64,000 nt of DNA. Origin: Frateuria_A yonginensis (GTDB lineage: Bacteria > Pseudomonadota > Gammaproteobacteria > Xanthomonadales > Rhodanobacteraceae). The translations under genes and the position numbers were made by a program. This document shows, one piece after another, positions 56,397 through 64,000 of the stretch (position 1 is its first letter; each line of letters starts with the position of its first letter). The stretch covers positions 258,865 to 322,864 of the forward strand of contig NZ_JBBBNY010000004.1 of assembly GCF_037137055.1 (NCBI RefSeq), in the 5' to 3' direction. The notes under the pieces are model-generated. The model searched no databases. It saw only the letters and a program-made list of their open reading frames with translations, and was not told the origin of the DNA.

Positions 56397-56993
56397 ATGA
56401 ACCATCCGACACCCATCTCCAGCGCCGAAACCGGCAACACCTTCGCGGACCGCATCAAGCTGCTGATCCAGCGCGTCGGCAGCGCCACCGAGATCGCGCG
56501 CCTGTGCGGCTTTTCCGAGGGCGTGGTGCGCAGCTGGCGCGACGGTCATACCGACCCCTCCCGTGCGCGCTGCGTGAAACTGGCGCGCACGCTGGGCATT
56601 TCGCTGGTCTGGCTGGTGGCCGGCGAGGGGCCCATCGTCCCGGGCAAGGATCAGGGCAGCGGCGAGGAGCAGCTCACCACCGAAACGGCGCGCCGATTGA
56701 AGGTGCGCCTGAACGGCGTTGCCGGCCATTCCCTGATCCCGCACGGACCCGGGGTCGACAGCCAGCGCCTCAACGCCGCCATGCGCATCCTGCAATCGGA
56801 GCTGGATCTGGCCGACAGCAACCTGTCGCTCGCCGACAATACCGACCTGCTGGCCGACCTCTACGAGGCGCTCGGTCCGGGCGGAGTACGCGTGGACACC
56901 TCGGCGATGCTGGCCTTCAACCGGCAGTTGTCGGAGCGGATCCACCGCGCCCGCACCGCGCCGGGCAGCCACGCCCTCACCGAGAGCGCCTGA
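56397..56993 (+). CDS. Helix-turn-helix regulator, CI/XRE-like, orphan
   Basis: The 198-residue product has an N-terminal DNA-binding domain (about 15-70): FADRIKLLIQRVGSATEIAR and GFSEGVVRSWRDGHTDPSRA. This is the shape of phage CI/XRE HTH domains, followed by LARTLGISLVWLVAGEGP. The C-terminal 120 residues are of unknown fold and there is no Ser-Lys protease dyad of the LexA/CI type. A TAGGAT -10-like box lies 57 nt upstream. It is not next to phage genes and is flanked by a lipoprotein gene and glyS, so its target is unknown. Confidence 0.75.
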   Translation: MNHPTPISSAETGNTFADRIKLLIQRVGSATEIARLCGFSEGVVRSWRDGHTDPSRARCVKLARTLGISLVWLVAGEGPIVPGKDQGSGEEQLTTETARRLKVRLNGVAGHSLIPHGPGVDSQRLNAAMRILQSELDLADSNLSLADNTDLLADLYEALGPGGVRVDTSAMLAFNRQLSERIHRARTAPGSHALTESA

Positions 56994-57008
56994 CCGGCGC
57001 GGTCCGCC

Positions 57009-59149
57009 TCAGAGCCGGCCGATGTCGGCGATCTGCGCGAACTGCTCGCGCAGCTGCGCCAGCAGCGCCAGCCGGTTGGCACGCACGCGCGCATCCTCGG
57101 CATTCACCAGCACGCTGTCGAAGAAGCTGTCCACCGGTACCTGCAACTGCGCCAGGCGCGCCAGCACGGTGGTGTAGTCGCCCGCGGCGCGCGCCTCGGC
57201 CGTGTCGGCCTGGGCATGCTCCAGGGCGGCGGCGAGATCGCGCTCGGCCGGCAGCTCGAAGCAGGAAGGATCGACCGTGCCGCTCACGGGCGTACCGGTT
57301 TCCTCCTCCGCCTTGCGCAGGATGTTGGCCACGCGCTTGTTCGCCGCCGCCAGGCTTTCCGCCTCGAGCCGGCGCCCGAACTCGGCCACCGCGCGCAGGC
57401 GGCGGTCGAAGTCCGGCAGCGTCGCCGGAGCCGCGGCGAGTACCGCCTCGAACTGTTCCGAGGTGAAGCCCAGGTCCGCGTAGTAGCCGCGCAGGCGGTC
57501 GAACACGAATTCGATCAGCTCGCCGAGCAGCGCGGCACGGCGCGCGGCCGCATCGAACGCGGGCGACTTGCCGTCCTTGCCGGGCTTCACGCCCGCGGCG
57601 AGCGCACGCTCGGGCAGCAACTCCAGCGCCTCGACGAAGGCGGCGCGCAGGTCCAGTTCCAGGCCGGCTTCGACCAGGGTGCGGGCCAGGCCGAGCGCGG
57701 CGCGACGCAGGGCGAACGGATCCTTGTTGCCGCTCGGCTTCATGCCGACGGCGAAGATCCCGGCCAGGGTGTCCAGGCGCTCGGCCACCGCCAGCACCCG
57801 GCCGACCGGGTCGGCGGCGATCGCATCGCCGGCGAAGCGCGGCTGGTAGTAGCTGTCCAGCGCCCGCGCCACCGGTTCGCCCTCGCCCTGGCGCTGTGCG
57901 TAGTAACGACCCATCACGCCCTGCAGTTCGGGGAACTCGCCGACCATGCGGGTCAGCAGGTCGCACTTGGCCAATGACGCCGCGCGGGTCGCCGCGCCGG
58001 CGTCGACGCCGACGCGCCCGGCGATCACGCGCGCCAGCTCGGCCACGCGCACGCTCTTGTCCCAAAGACTGCCCAGCGCCTGCTGGTAGGTGACGTTCCT
58101 GAGCGGTTCCTGGTAGTCGGCCAGCGGCGTCTTGAGGTCCTCGTCCCAGAAGAACTTGGCGTCGGCGAAGCGCGGGCGGATCACGCGCTCGTAGCCCTTG
58201 CGGATCTCGGCCGGATCCTTCGACTCGATGTTGGCGATGCCGATGAAGTGCTCGGTCAGCCCGCCCGCCGCGTCGAACACGGGCACGAACTTCTGGTTGG
58301 TTTCCATGGTGGTGACCAGCGCCTCCGGCGGCACCGCCAGGAACTCGCGTTCGAAGGTGCAGGCGATCGCCGCCGGCCACTCGGTGAGGTTGGCGATCTC
58401 GTGGAGCAGGGCGTCGTCCAGCCGCGGCGTACCGCCGGTCTGCGCGGCGACACGGGCCACCTCGGCGCGGATGCGCTCGCGGCGCTCCGCCGGATCGGCC
58501 AGCACCTTGGCCGCGCGCAGGGCATCGAGCCAGCCGTCGGCGTCCGTCACGTGCACGGGGTTGGGATGCATGAAGCGGTGGCCGCGCGACTTGCGCCCGC
58601 TCCTGAGGCCGAGCACCTCGCCGTCGATGATATCCGCGCCGTGCAGCATCACCAGCCAGTGCGCCGGACGGACGAAGGCGTAGTCGTGATCGCCCCAGCG
58701 CATCGAGCGCGGGATCGGCAGGCTCCGGAGCGCTTCCTCGACGATCTCCGGCAGCAGCGCGGCCAGGGTCTGCCCAGGCTTGATCGCGCGGAACACGAAC
58801 CACGCGCCCTTGTCGGTCTCCAGCTTCTCCAGCTGCGCCACGTCCACGCCGCAGGACTGGGCGAAGCCCAGCAACGCCTTGGACGGCTGGCCTTGCGCAT
58901 CGAGTGCGGCGTTGACCGCCGGGCCGCGACGCTCGACGTGCTGCTCGGGCTGGATGGCGGCCACCGCCGGCACGTAGACGGCCAGCCGGCGCGGCGTGCA
59001 GTAGGCGCGCGCCTGGTCCAGCGCCGCCTCGATGCCACGCTTGCCCAGCCCCTCGACGAGACCGCTCAGGAACGCCTGCGCGAGTTCGTCCAGCGCCTTC
59101 GGCGGCAGTTCCTCGGTACCCAGTTCGACCAGCAGCGACTTGGGCTGGC

Positions 59150-59153
<4 letters not shown>
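57009..59153 (-). CDS. glyS: Glycyl-tRNA synthetase beta subunit
   Basis: This 714-residue subunit of the alpha2beta2 glycyl-tRNA synthetase begins LLVELGTEELPPKAL. It contains METNQKFVPVFDAAG and DALRAAFVEALELLPER-like segments typical of GlyS. The C-terminal anticodon-binding region ends VDSFFDSVLVNAEDARVRANRL. It overlaps glyQ by 4 nt (ATGA) and is translated with it. Confidence 0.96.
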
Positions 59154-60061
<908 letters not shown>

Positions 60062-60089
60062 GGGCGATTGGCCTGCGACAAAGCGCGTT

Positions 60090-60095
60090 AGTATA
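60090..60095 (-). promoter_or_regulatory. -10 box of glyQS
   Basis: TATACT on the minus strand matches the consensus at five of six positions and lies 28 nt before the glyQ ATG. The -35 is weak. Confidence 0.5.
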
Positions 60096-60158
60096 GCCAA
60101 AGCCCGCGCCGGCACTGGCCTGGCGCAGGCTCGAACGCATCACGGGGGAGGCCGCCGG

Positions 60159-61976
60159 ATGGCCGCAACACCGCAAATCGCTTCCCTGCTGGGCCGCCGC
60201 GGCCGGCTGGGGCTGGACGACGTGCTGGCCGCGCTGGTGGTCGACGGCTACGTGTCGGCCGAGGACGCCAAGAACGTGCGCATGGGCGCCCGCGCCGGAC
60301 GCAGCACGGTCGAGCTGCATCCGCTGGTGCTGATCGCCAACGCCAAGCTGCCGAACCTGCGCGAGCCGGGCCGCCCCCTGAGCCTGGAGGGCCTGACCGA
60401 ATGGCTGGCCGGGCAGGCCGCGCTGCCCTACCTCAAGATCGACCCGATGAAGATCAACGTGGCGGCGGTGACCCAGGTGGTCAGCCATGCCTACGCCACG
60501 CGCCATCGCATCCTGCCGGTGGCGGCCTCGCCCGCGGAGGTCACCTTCGCCACCAGCGAGCCGTTCGACGCGGCCTGGGCGACCGACCTGGCGCAGATGC
60601 TGCGCCGGGACGTGCGCCGGGTGGTGTCCAGCCCGCTGGACATCAACCGTTACCTGGCCGAGTTCTACGGCGTGCAGCGCTCGATCCAGCTGGCGCAGGA
60701 CGCCAAGGGCGCCGGCTACGACAGCTCGGCGGCGATCCTCAACTTCGAGCAATTGGTGGAGCTCGGCAAGACCGGCGAGGTCGGCGCCGACGACCGCCAC
60801 GTGGTGCACATCGTCGACTGGCTGCTGCAGTACGCCTTCGAGCAGCGCGCCTCGGACATCCACCTGGAGCCGCGCCGCGACGCCGGCCAGATGCGCTTCC
60901 GTATCGACGGCGTGATGCACAAGGTGTTCGAGCTGCCGCCGCCGGTGATGACCGCGGTGACCGCGCGCATCAAGATCCTGGCTCGCATGGACGTGGCCGA
61001 GAAGCGCCGTCCGCAGGACGGTCGCATCAAGACGCGCTCGGCGGCGGGGCGCGAGGTGGAACTGCGCATCTCGACCATGCCGACCGCCTTCGGCGAGAAG
61101 GTGGTGATGCGCATCTTCGACCCGGACATCGTGGCCAAGGACTTCGGCCAGCTCGGCTTCTCGCCGGAGGAGGGCGCGATCTGGCGCTCGATGGTCGAGC
61201 GGCCGCACGGCATCGTGCTGGTCACCGGCCCGACCGGCTCGGGCAAGACCACCACGCTCTACTCCACGCTCAAGCACCTGGCACGTCCCGAGCTCAACGT
61301 ATGCACGGTGGAAGACCCGATCGAGATGGTCAGCCCCGAGCTCAACCAGATGCAGGTGCAGCCCTCGATCGAGCTGGACTTCGCCGCCGGCGTGCGCACG
61401 CTGCTGCGCCAGGACCCGGACATCATCATGATCGGCGAGATCCGCGACCTGGAAACCGCGCAGATGGCGGTGCAGGCCTCGCTGACCGGCCACCTGGTGC
61501 TCTCCACCCTGCACACCAACGACGCGCCCAGCGCGGTGACCCGCCTGCTCGACCTGGGCGTGCCGCACTACCTGATCCAATCCACGCTGACCGGCGTGGT
61601 CGCGCAGCGCCTGGTGCGCACGCTGTGCCCGCACTGCAAGCGCGCCACGGCGCAGGACCCGCATGCCTGGACTGCGCTCACCCACGGCTGGACGCTGCCG
61701 GTGCCGGAGCAGGTGTTCGAGCCGGTGGGCTGCCTGGAATGCCGCAACACCGGTTTCATGGGCCGTACCGGCATCTACGAGATGCTGCGGATCAGCCCGA
61801 GGATGCGCGGGTTGATCTCGGCCCAGCTGGACCTCGCCCGGCTCAGCGAGGCGGCCCTGGCCGAGGGCATGCAGCCCTTGCGCATTTCGGCGGCGATGCA
61901 GGTCGCCAAGGGCTTGACCACCGTGCAGGAAGTGCTCACCGTATTGCCGCCGATCGAGCACGAAAGCCTGTCCTAG
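60159..61976 (+). CDS. GspE/PilB-type secretion or pilus ATPase
   Basis: This 605-residue hexameric ATPase has a GspE N-terminal region and then the nucleotide-binding domain. Walker A is GPTGSGKT (357-364), the Asp box VEDPIE, and Walker B IIMIGEIRD. A C-terminal tetracysteine zinc motif (CPHCKRA and CLECRNTGFMG) follows. It powers type II secretion or type IV pili. GGGGAGG lies upstream of the ATG. No other secretion or pilus gene is adjacent, so the partner system is unknown. The long N-domain has two ligand-like repeats before the ATPase. Confidence 0.88.
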   Translation: MAATPQIASLLGRRGRLGLDDVLAALVVDGYVSAEDAKNVRMGARAGRSTVELHPLVLIANAKLPNLREPGRPLSLEGLTEWLAGQAALPYLKIDPMKINVAAVTQVVSHAYATRHRILPVAASPAEVTFATSEPFDAAWATDLAQMLRRDVRRVVSSPLDINRYLAEFYGVQRSIQLAQDAKGAGYDSSAAILNFEQLVELGKTGEVGADDRHVVHIVDWLLQYAFEQRASDIHLEPRRDAGQMRFRIDGVMHKVFELPPPVMTAVTARIKILARMDVAEKRRPQDGRIKTRSAAGREVELRISTMPTAFGEKVVMRIFDPDIVAKDFGQLGFSPEEGAIWRSMVERPHGIVLVTGPTGSGKTTTLYSTLKHLARPELNVCTVEDPIEMVSPELNQMQVQPSIELDFAAGVRTLLRQDPDIIMIGEIRDLETAQMAVQASLTGHLVLSTLHTNDAPSAVTRLLDLGVPHYLIQSTLTGVVAQRLVRTLCPHCKRATAQDPHAWTALTHGWTLPVPEQVFEPVGCLECRNTGFMGRTGIYEMLRISPRMRGLISAQLDLARLSEAALAEGMQPLRISAAMQVAKGLTTVQEVLTVLPPIEHESLS

Positions 61977-61996
61977 CCGGCCCAGCAGACGCTCCC

Positions 61997-62719
61997 ATGA
62001 AACCCGTCCTGATCATCCGCACCGGCCGTGCGCCGGACTCCATCCGTGCGCGTCACGGCGACTTCCCGCACTGGTTCCGGCTGTGCGCCGCACTGTCGCC
62101 GATCCGCCTGCGCGTGGTGGATGTCGCCGCCGGCGAAGCGCTGCCGCCGCCACGGGAGGTGGCCGGCGCACTGATCACCGGCTCGGCCGCCATGGTCACC
62201 GAGCGCGCCGCCTGGAGCGAACGCACCGCCGGCTGGATCCGCGACGCGATGGACGCGCAGCTGCCGCTGTTCGGCGTCTGCTACGGCCACCAGCTGATGG
62301 CGCACGCCCTCGGTGGCCGGGTCGACTACCTGCCCGGCGGCCGCGAGATCGGCACGCTGCCGATCGAACTGACCGCGGCCGCCGCGGACGACCCGCTCAC
62401 GCAGCGTCTGCCGGCCAGCTTCCGCGCCCACACCACGCACGAGCAGAGCGTGCTCGAGGTCCCGGCCGGCGCCACGGTGCTCGCCCGCTCGGAGCGCGAT
62501 CCGCATCACCTGCTGCGCTACGGCCCGAGCGCGGTCAGCGTGCAGTTCCACCCCGAGTTCAACGCCGACGTCATGCGCGCCTACATCCATCGCAAGCGCG
62601 AAGCGATGCGACGCGAAGGCAGCGACCCGCACCAGGTCTACCGGCAGGTGGCGGCGACGCCGGTCGCCCGCCGCATCATGCGCGGCTTCGGCCTGTGGCA
62701 CGGCCTGAGCGCCGCCTGA
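61997..62719 (+). CDS. Class I glutamine amidotransferase-like protein
   Basis: The 240-residue product has the GATase fold. The nucleophile Cys lies in GVCYGHQLMAHALGG and the His-Glu pair in QFHPEF. It resembles the GMP-synthase-like amidotransferases of unknown substrate (YfeJ type). It begins 20 nt after the ATPase gene and may share its transcript. There is no synthetase partner domain. Confidence 0.86.
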   Translation: MKPVLIIRTGRAPDSIRARHGDFPHWFRLCAALSPIRLRVVDVAAGEALPPPREVAGALITGSAAMVTERAAWSERTAGWIRDAMDAQLPLFGVCYGHQLMAHALGGRVDYLPGGREIGTLPIELTAAAADDPLTQRLPASFRAHTTHEQSVLEVPAGATVLARSERDPHHLLRYGPSAVSVQFHPEFNADVMRAYIHRKREAMRREGSDPHQVYRQVAATPVARRIMRGFGLWHGLSAA

Positions 62720-62723
62720 GCCG

Positions 62724-63047
62724 TCAGCGCGGCTTCGGCGGCAGGGGAAAGGGCGTGATCTTCTGACCGTCGCCGGCGTCGCGGATCGCCAGCGCACCCT
62801 TGCGTTCGACTTCCTCGATGCGCACCACCGACTGCATCGGCAGGTGCAGCACGCGGGTGTCGGCGAATTCCTCGCGCAGGCGTTCCTCGCTGGGATCGAC
62901 CAGCAGGCCGGAACCGGCCGGTTCGAAGACGAGCTGCCCCACTTCGGTGAAGCCCCACAGCGGGCTGGATGCCACGTGCCGCGCATACAGCTCGTAGCAC
63001 TTGCCCAGGTGCAGGAAGGTAACCTTGTAGAGTTTCTTGGCTGGCAT
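62724..63047 (-). CDS. DUF1820 family protein
   Basis: This 107-residue cytoplasmic protein of the DUF1820 family begins KKLYKVTFLHLGKCYELYARHV and contains VVRIEEVERKGALAI. The family is widespread in gammaproteobacteria and has no known function. It is convergent with the amidotransferase gene and follows the rhomboid gene by 10 nt on the same strand. Confidence 0.85.
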   Translation of the reverse strand: MPAKKLYKVTFLHLGKCYELYARHVASSPLWGFTEVGQLVFEPAGSGLLVDPSEERLREEFADTRVLHLPMQSVVRIEEVERKGALAIRDAGDGQKITPFPLPPKPR

Positions 63048-63057
63048 GGCGGGAAGT

Positions 63058-63768
63058 TTAGCCGCGCAACCGGCGGGCGATGGCCTCGCGCGAGAACAGC
63101 GCGAACAGCATGCCGAACAGGAAGCCGGCGATGTGCGTCCACCACACCACCGCGCCGTAGCTGGGCCCGGCGTAACTGAAGAGCAGCTGCAGCAGCACCC
63201 AGATGCCGATCAGCAGGAAGGCCGGCACGCGCACGAACTCCAGGAACAGGCCCAGCGGCAGCACCAGTCCCAGGCGCGCCCGCGGGAACAGCGCCGCGTA
63301 CGCTCCCAGAACCGCGGACACCGCCCCGCTGCAACCGATGATGGGCAGGCGTACGCCGGCCAGCGTGAGCGCGCCCACCAGGTTGGCGACGATCCCGCCC
63401 ACCACGAACAGCGACAGGAAGCGCGCGGAGCCGAGCGTGCGCTCGGCGGGCAACCCGAAGATCACCAGGAACAGCAGGTTGCTCAGCAGGTGGATCCACG
63501 CCACGTGGATGAACAGCGCGGTGAACAGGCGCAGCAGTGCAGGATCGGCCAGCTGCCGCCAGAACGCGGCATGGCCGTGGAAGATGTTGGCCGGAATCGT
63601 GCCCCATTCGAGCAGGAACGAAACGCGCTGCGGCGGCGGCATCAGTGCCAGCGCCACGAAGCTGGCCACGCAAAGTACGACCAGAACCAGCGTGGCCCAC
63701 AGCGTGGTGGACCTCCGGCGTGTTTCGACATGGACGAACAAGGCGGCGTCTCCCTCACGCGCAGCCAT
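63058..63768 (-). CDS. Rhomboid-family intramembrane serine protease
   Basis: This protein of about 236 residues has six hydrophobic helices. The catalytic dyad is Ser147 in IGCSGAVSAVLGAY and His212 in WWTHIAGFLFG. A rhomboid-type AWIHLLSNLLFLVIFG segment provides further conserved residues. It cleaves membrane-anchored substrates inside the bilayer. The start is uncertain: an ATG at MAAREGDAALFV is chosen, and upstream ATGs in the same frame add up to 24 residues. It precedes the DUF1820 gene. Confidence 0.87.
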   Translation of the reverse strand: MAAREGDAALFVHVETRRRSTTLWATLVLVVLCVASFVALALMPPPQRVSFLLEWGTIPANIFHGHAAFWRQLADPALLRLFTALFIHVAWIHLLSNLLFLVIFGLPAERTLGSARFLSLFVVGGIVANLVGALTLAGVRLPIIGCSGAVSAVLGAYAALFPRARLGLVLPLGLFLEFVRVPAFLLIGIWVLLQLLFSYAGPSYGAVVWWTHIAGFLFGMLFALFSREAIARRLRG

Positions 63769-63904
63769 CGCTGACCGCATCATACGGGTACGGCAAGCAC
63801 GGTGTTCCAATGCCTGCCGCACGTTTGTCGCCTTCCGCACGGTCTACCGCCCGGGGCGCCGCGCGTCTGCCGTGCAAGTCGACGCGAGCGGCGCATCCGT
63901 CCAA

Positions 63905-63936
63905 AGAAAAACCCTCTCCCGAGGGGGAGAGGGTTT
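63905..63936 (-). terminator. Rho-independent terminator of the rRNA operon
   Basis: On the minus strand the stem AACCCTCTCCC / GGGAGAGGGTT with a 4-nt loop is followed by TTTTC. It lies just past the 5S rRNA end. Confidence 0.85.
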
Positions 63937-63946
63937 GGGTATGAAG

Positions 63947-64000
63947 CCCCTGGCGGTGACCTACTCTTGCATGCGAGGTGCACACTACCATCGGCGCGGC
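63947..64000 (-). rRNA. rrf: 5S ribosomal RNA, 3' part (truncated by window edge)
   Basis: Read on the minus strand the segment gives GCGCCGATGGTAGTGTGCAC and then GCATGCAAGAGTAGGTCACC, ending in GCCAGGGGC. This matches the conserved 3' half of bacterial 5S rRNA (CGCCGATGGTAGTGTG; CGAGAGTAGG). The 5' half lies outside the window. It indicates an rRNA operon reading leftward into the window. Confidence 0.9.

Overview
The window is a GC-rich (roughly 70% by eye) chromosomal segment from a gammaproteobacterium of the Xanthomonadales, most likely family Rhodanobacteraceae (Dyella/Rhodanobacter/Frateuria-like). This is inferred from large TonB-dependent receptors, a nag (N-acetylglucosamine) locus of the Xanthomonas type, the comF-bioB-bioF-bioH-bioC neighbourhood, and an autotransporter GDSL esterase. 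No prophage, integrase, insertion sequence, CRISPR array or tRNA was seen. The right edge enters an rRNA operon on the minus strand (5S 3' part plus its terminator).

Layout. 1-9.6 kb (minus strand): start of a truncated exported protein, an M61 aminopeptidase, an APC amino acid permease, a fatty-acid-hydroxylase family membrane enzyme, an Oar-like TonB-dependent receptor and a glycerophosphodiester phosphodiesterase. 9.6-22.4 kb: a complete chitin-derived sugar (GlcNAc) utilisation locus. Leftward module: glucokinase-type kinase, TonB-dependent receptor, GH20 beta-hexosaminidase, NagX. Rightward module: NagP permease, LacI-type NagR, NagB-II deaminase, NagA deacetylase. The two modules diverge from a 400-bp region in which a LacI-type palindrome (TTGACAACGTTGTCA and a degenerate copy) overlaps the -35 box of each promoter. 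22.6-28.4 kb: a 5'-nucleotidase-like lipoprotein, thrB-thrC, a GGDEF diguanylate cyclase and a 57-residue acidic protein. 28.5-35.4 kb: ubiA, comF, a 68-residue membrane protein, and the biotin operon bioB-bioF-trhO-bioH-bioC, with a tRNA-hydroxylating rhodanese gene inserted. 35.5-47.4 kb: glucose-dehydrogenase-like SDR coupled to cytoplasmic trehalase, a DUF72 protein, an RPE-repeat secreted protein with an outer-membrane barrel, tag, an EamA exporter, a serine/threonine dehydratase with aldose epimerase, and pepN. 47.4-64 kb: a structured non-coding region (candidate sRNA with terminator), mnmG, an RDD protein, tex, the autotransporter esterase, a YbaY-type lipoprotein, an orphan HTH regulator, glyQ-glyS, a GspE/PilB-type ATPase, a glutamine amidotransferase, DUF1820, a rhomboid protease and the 5S rRNA.

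The most unusual signal is a family of six dispersed REP palindromes (core GAGCTTGCTCGCGATG, outer end GTAGGAGC). At three loci the outer end supplies the TAG stop codon of four flanking genes. At one locus the same unit also supplies the ATG of the next gene, so the repeat acts as gene punctuation. Several genes lack a clear Shine-Dalgarno but carry a TAnnnT -10 box about 6-35 nt before the start codon, and ubiA looks leaderless.
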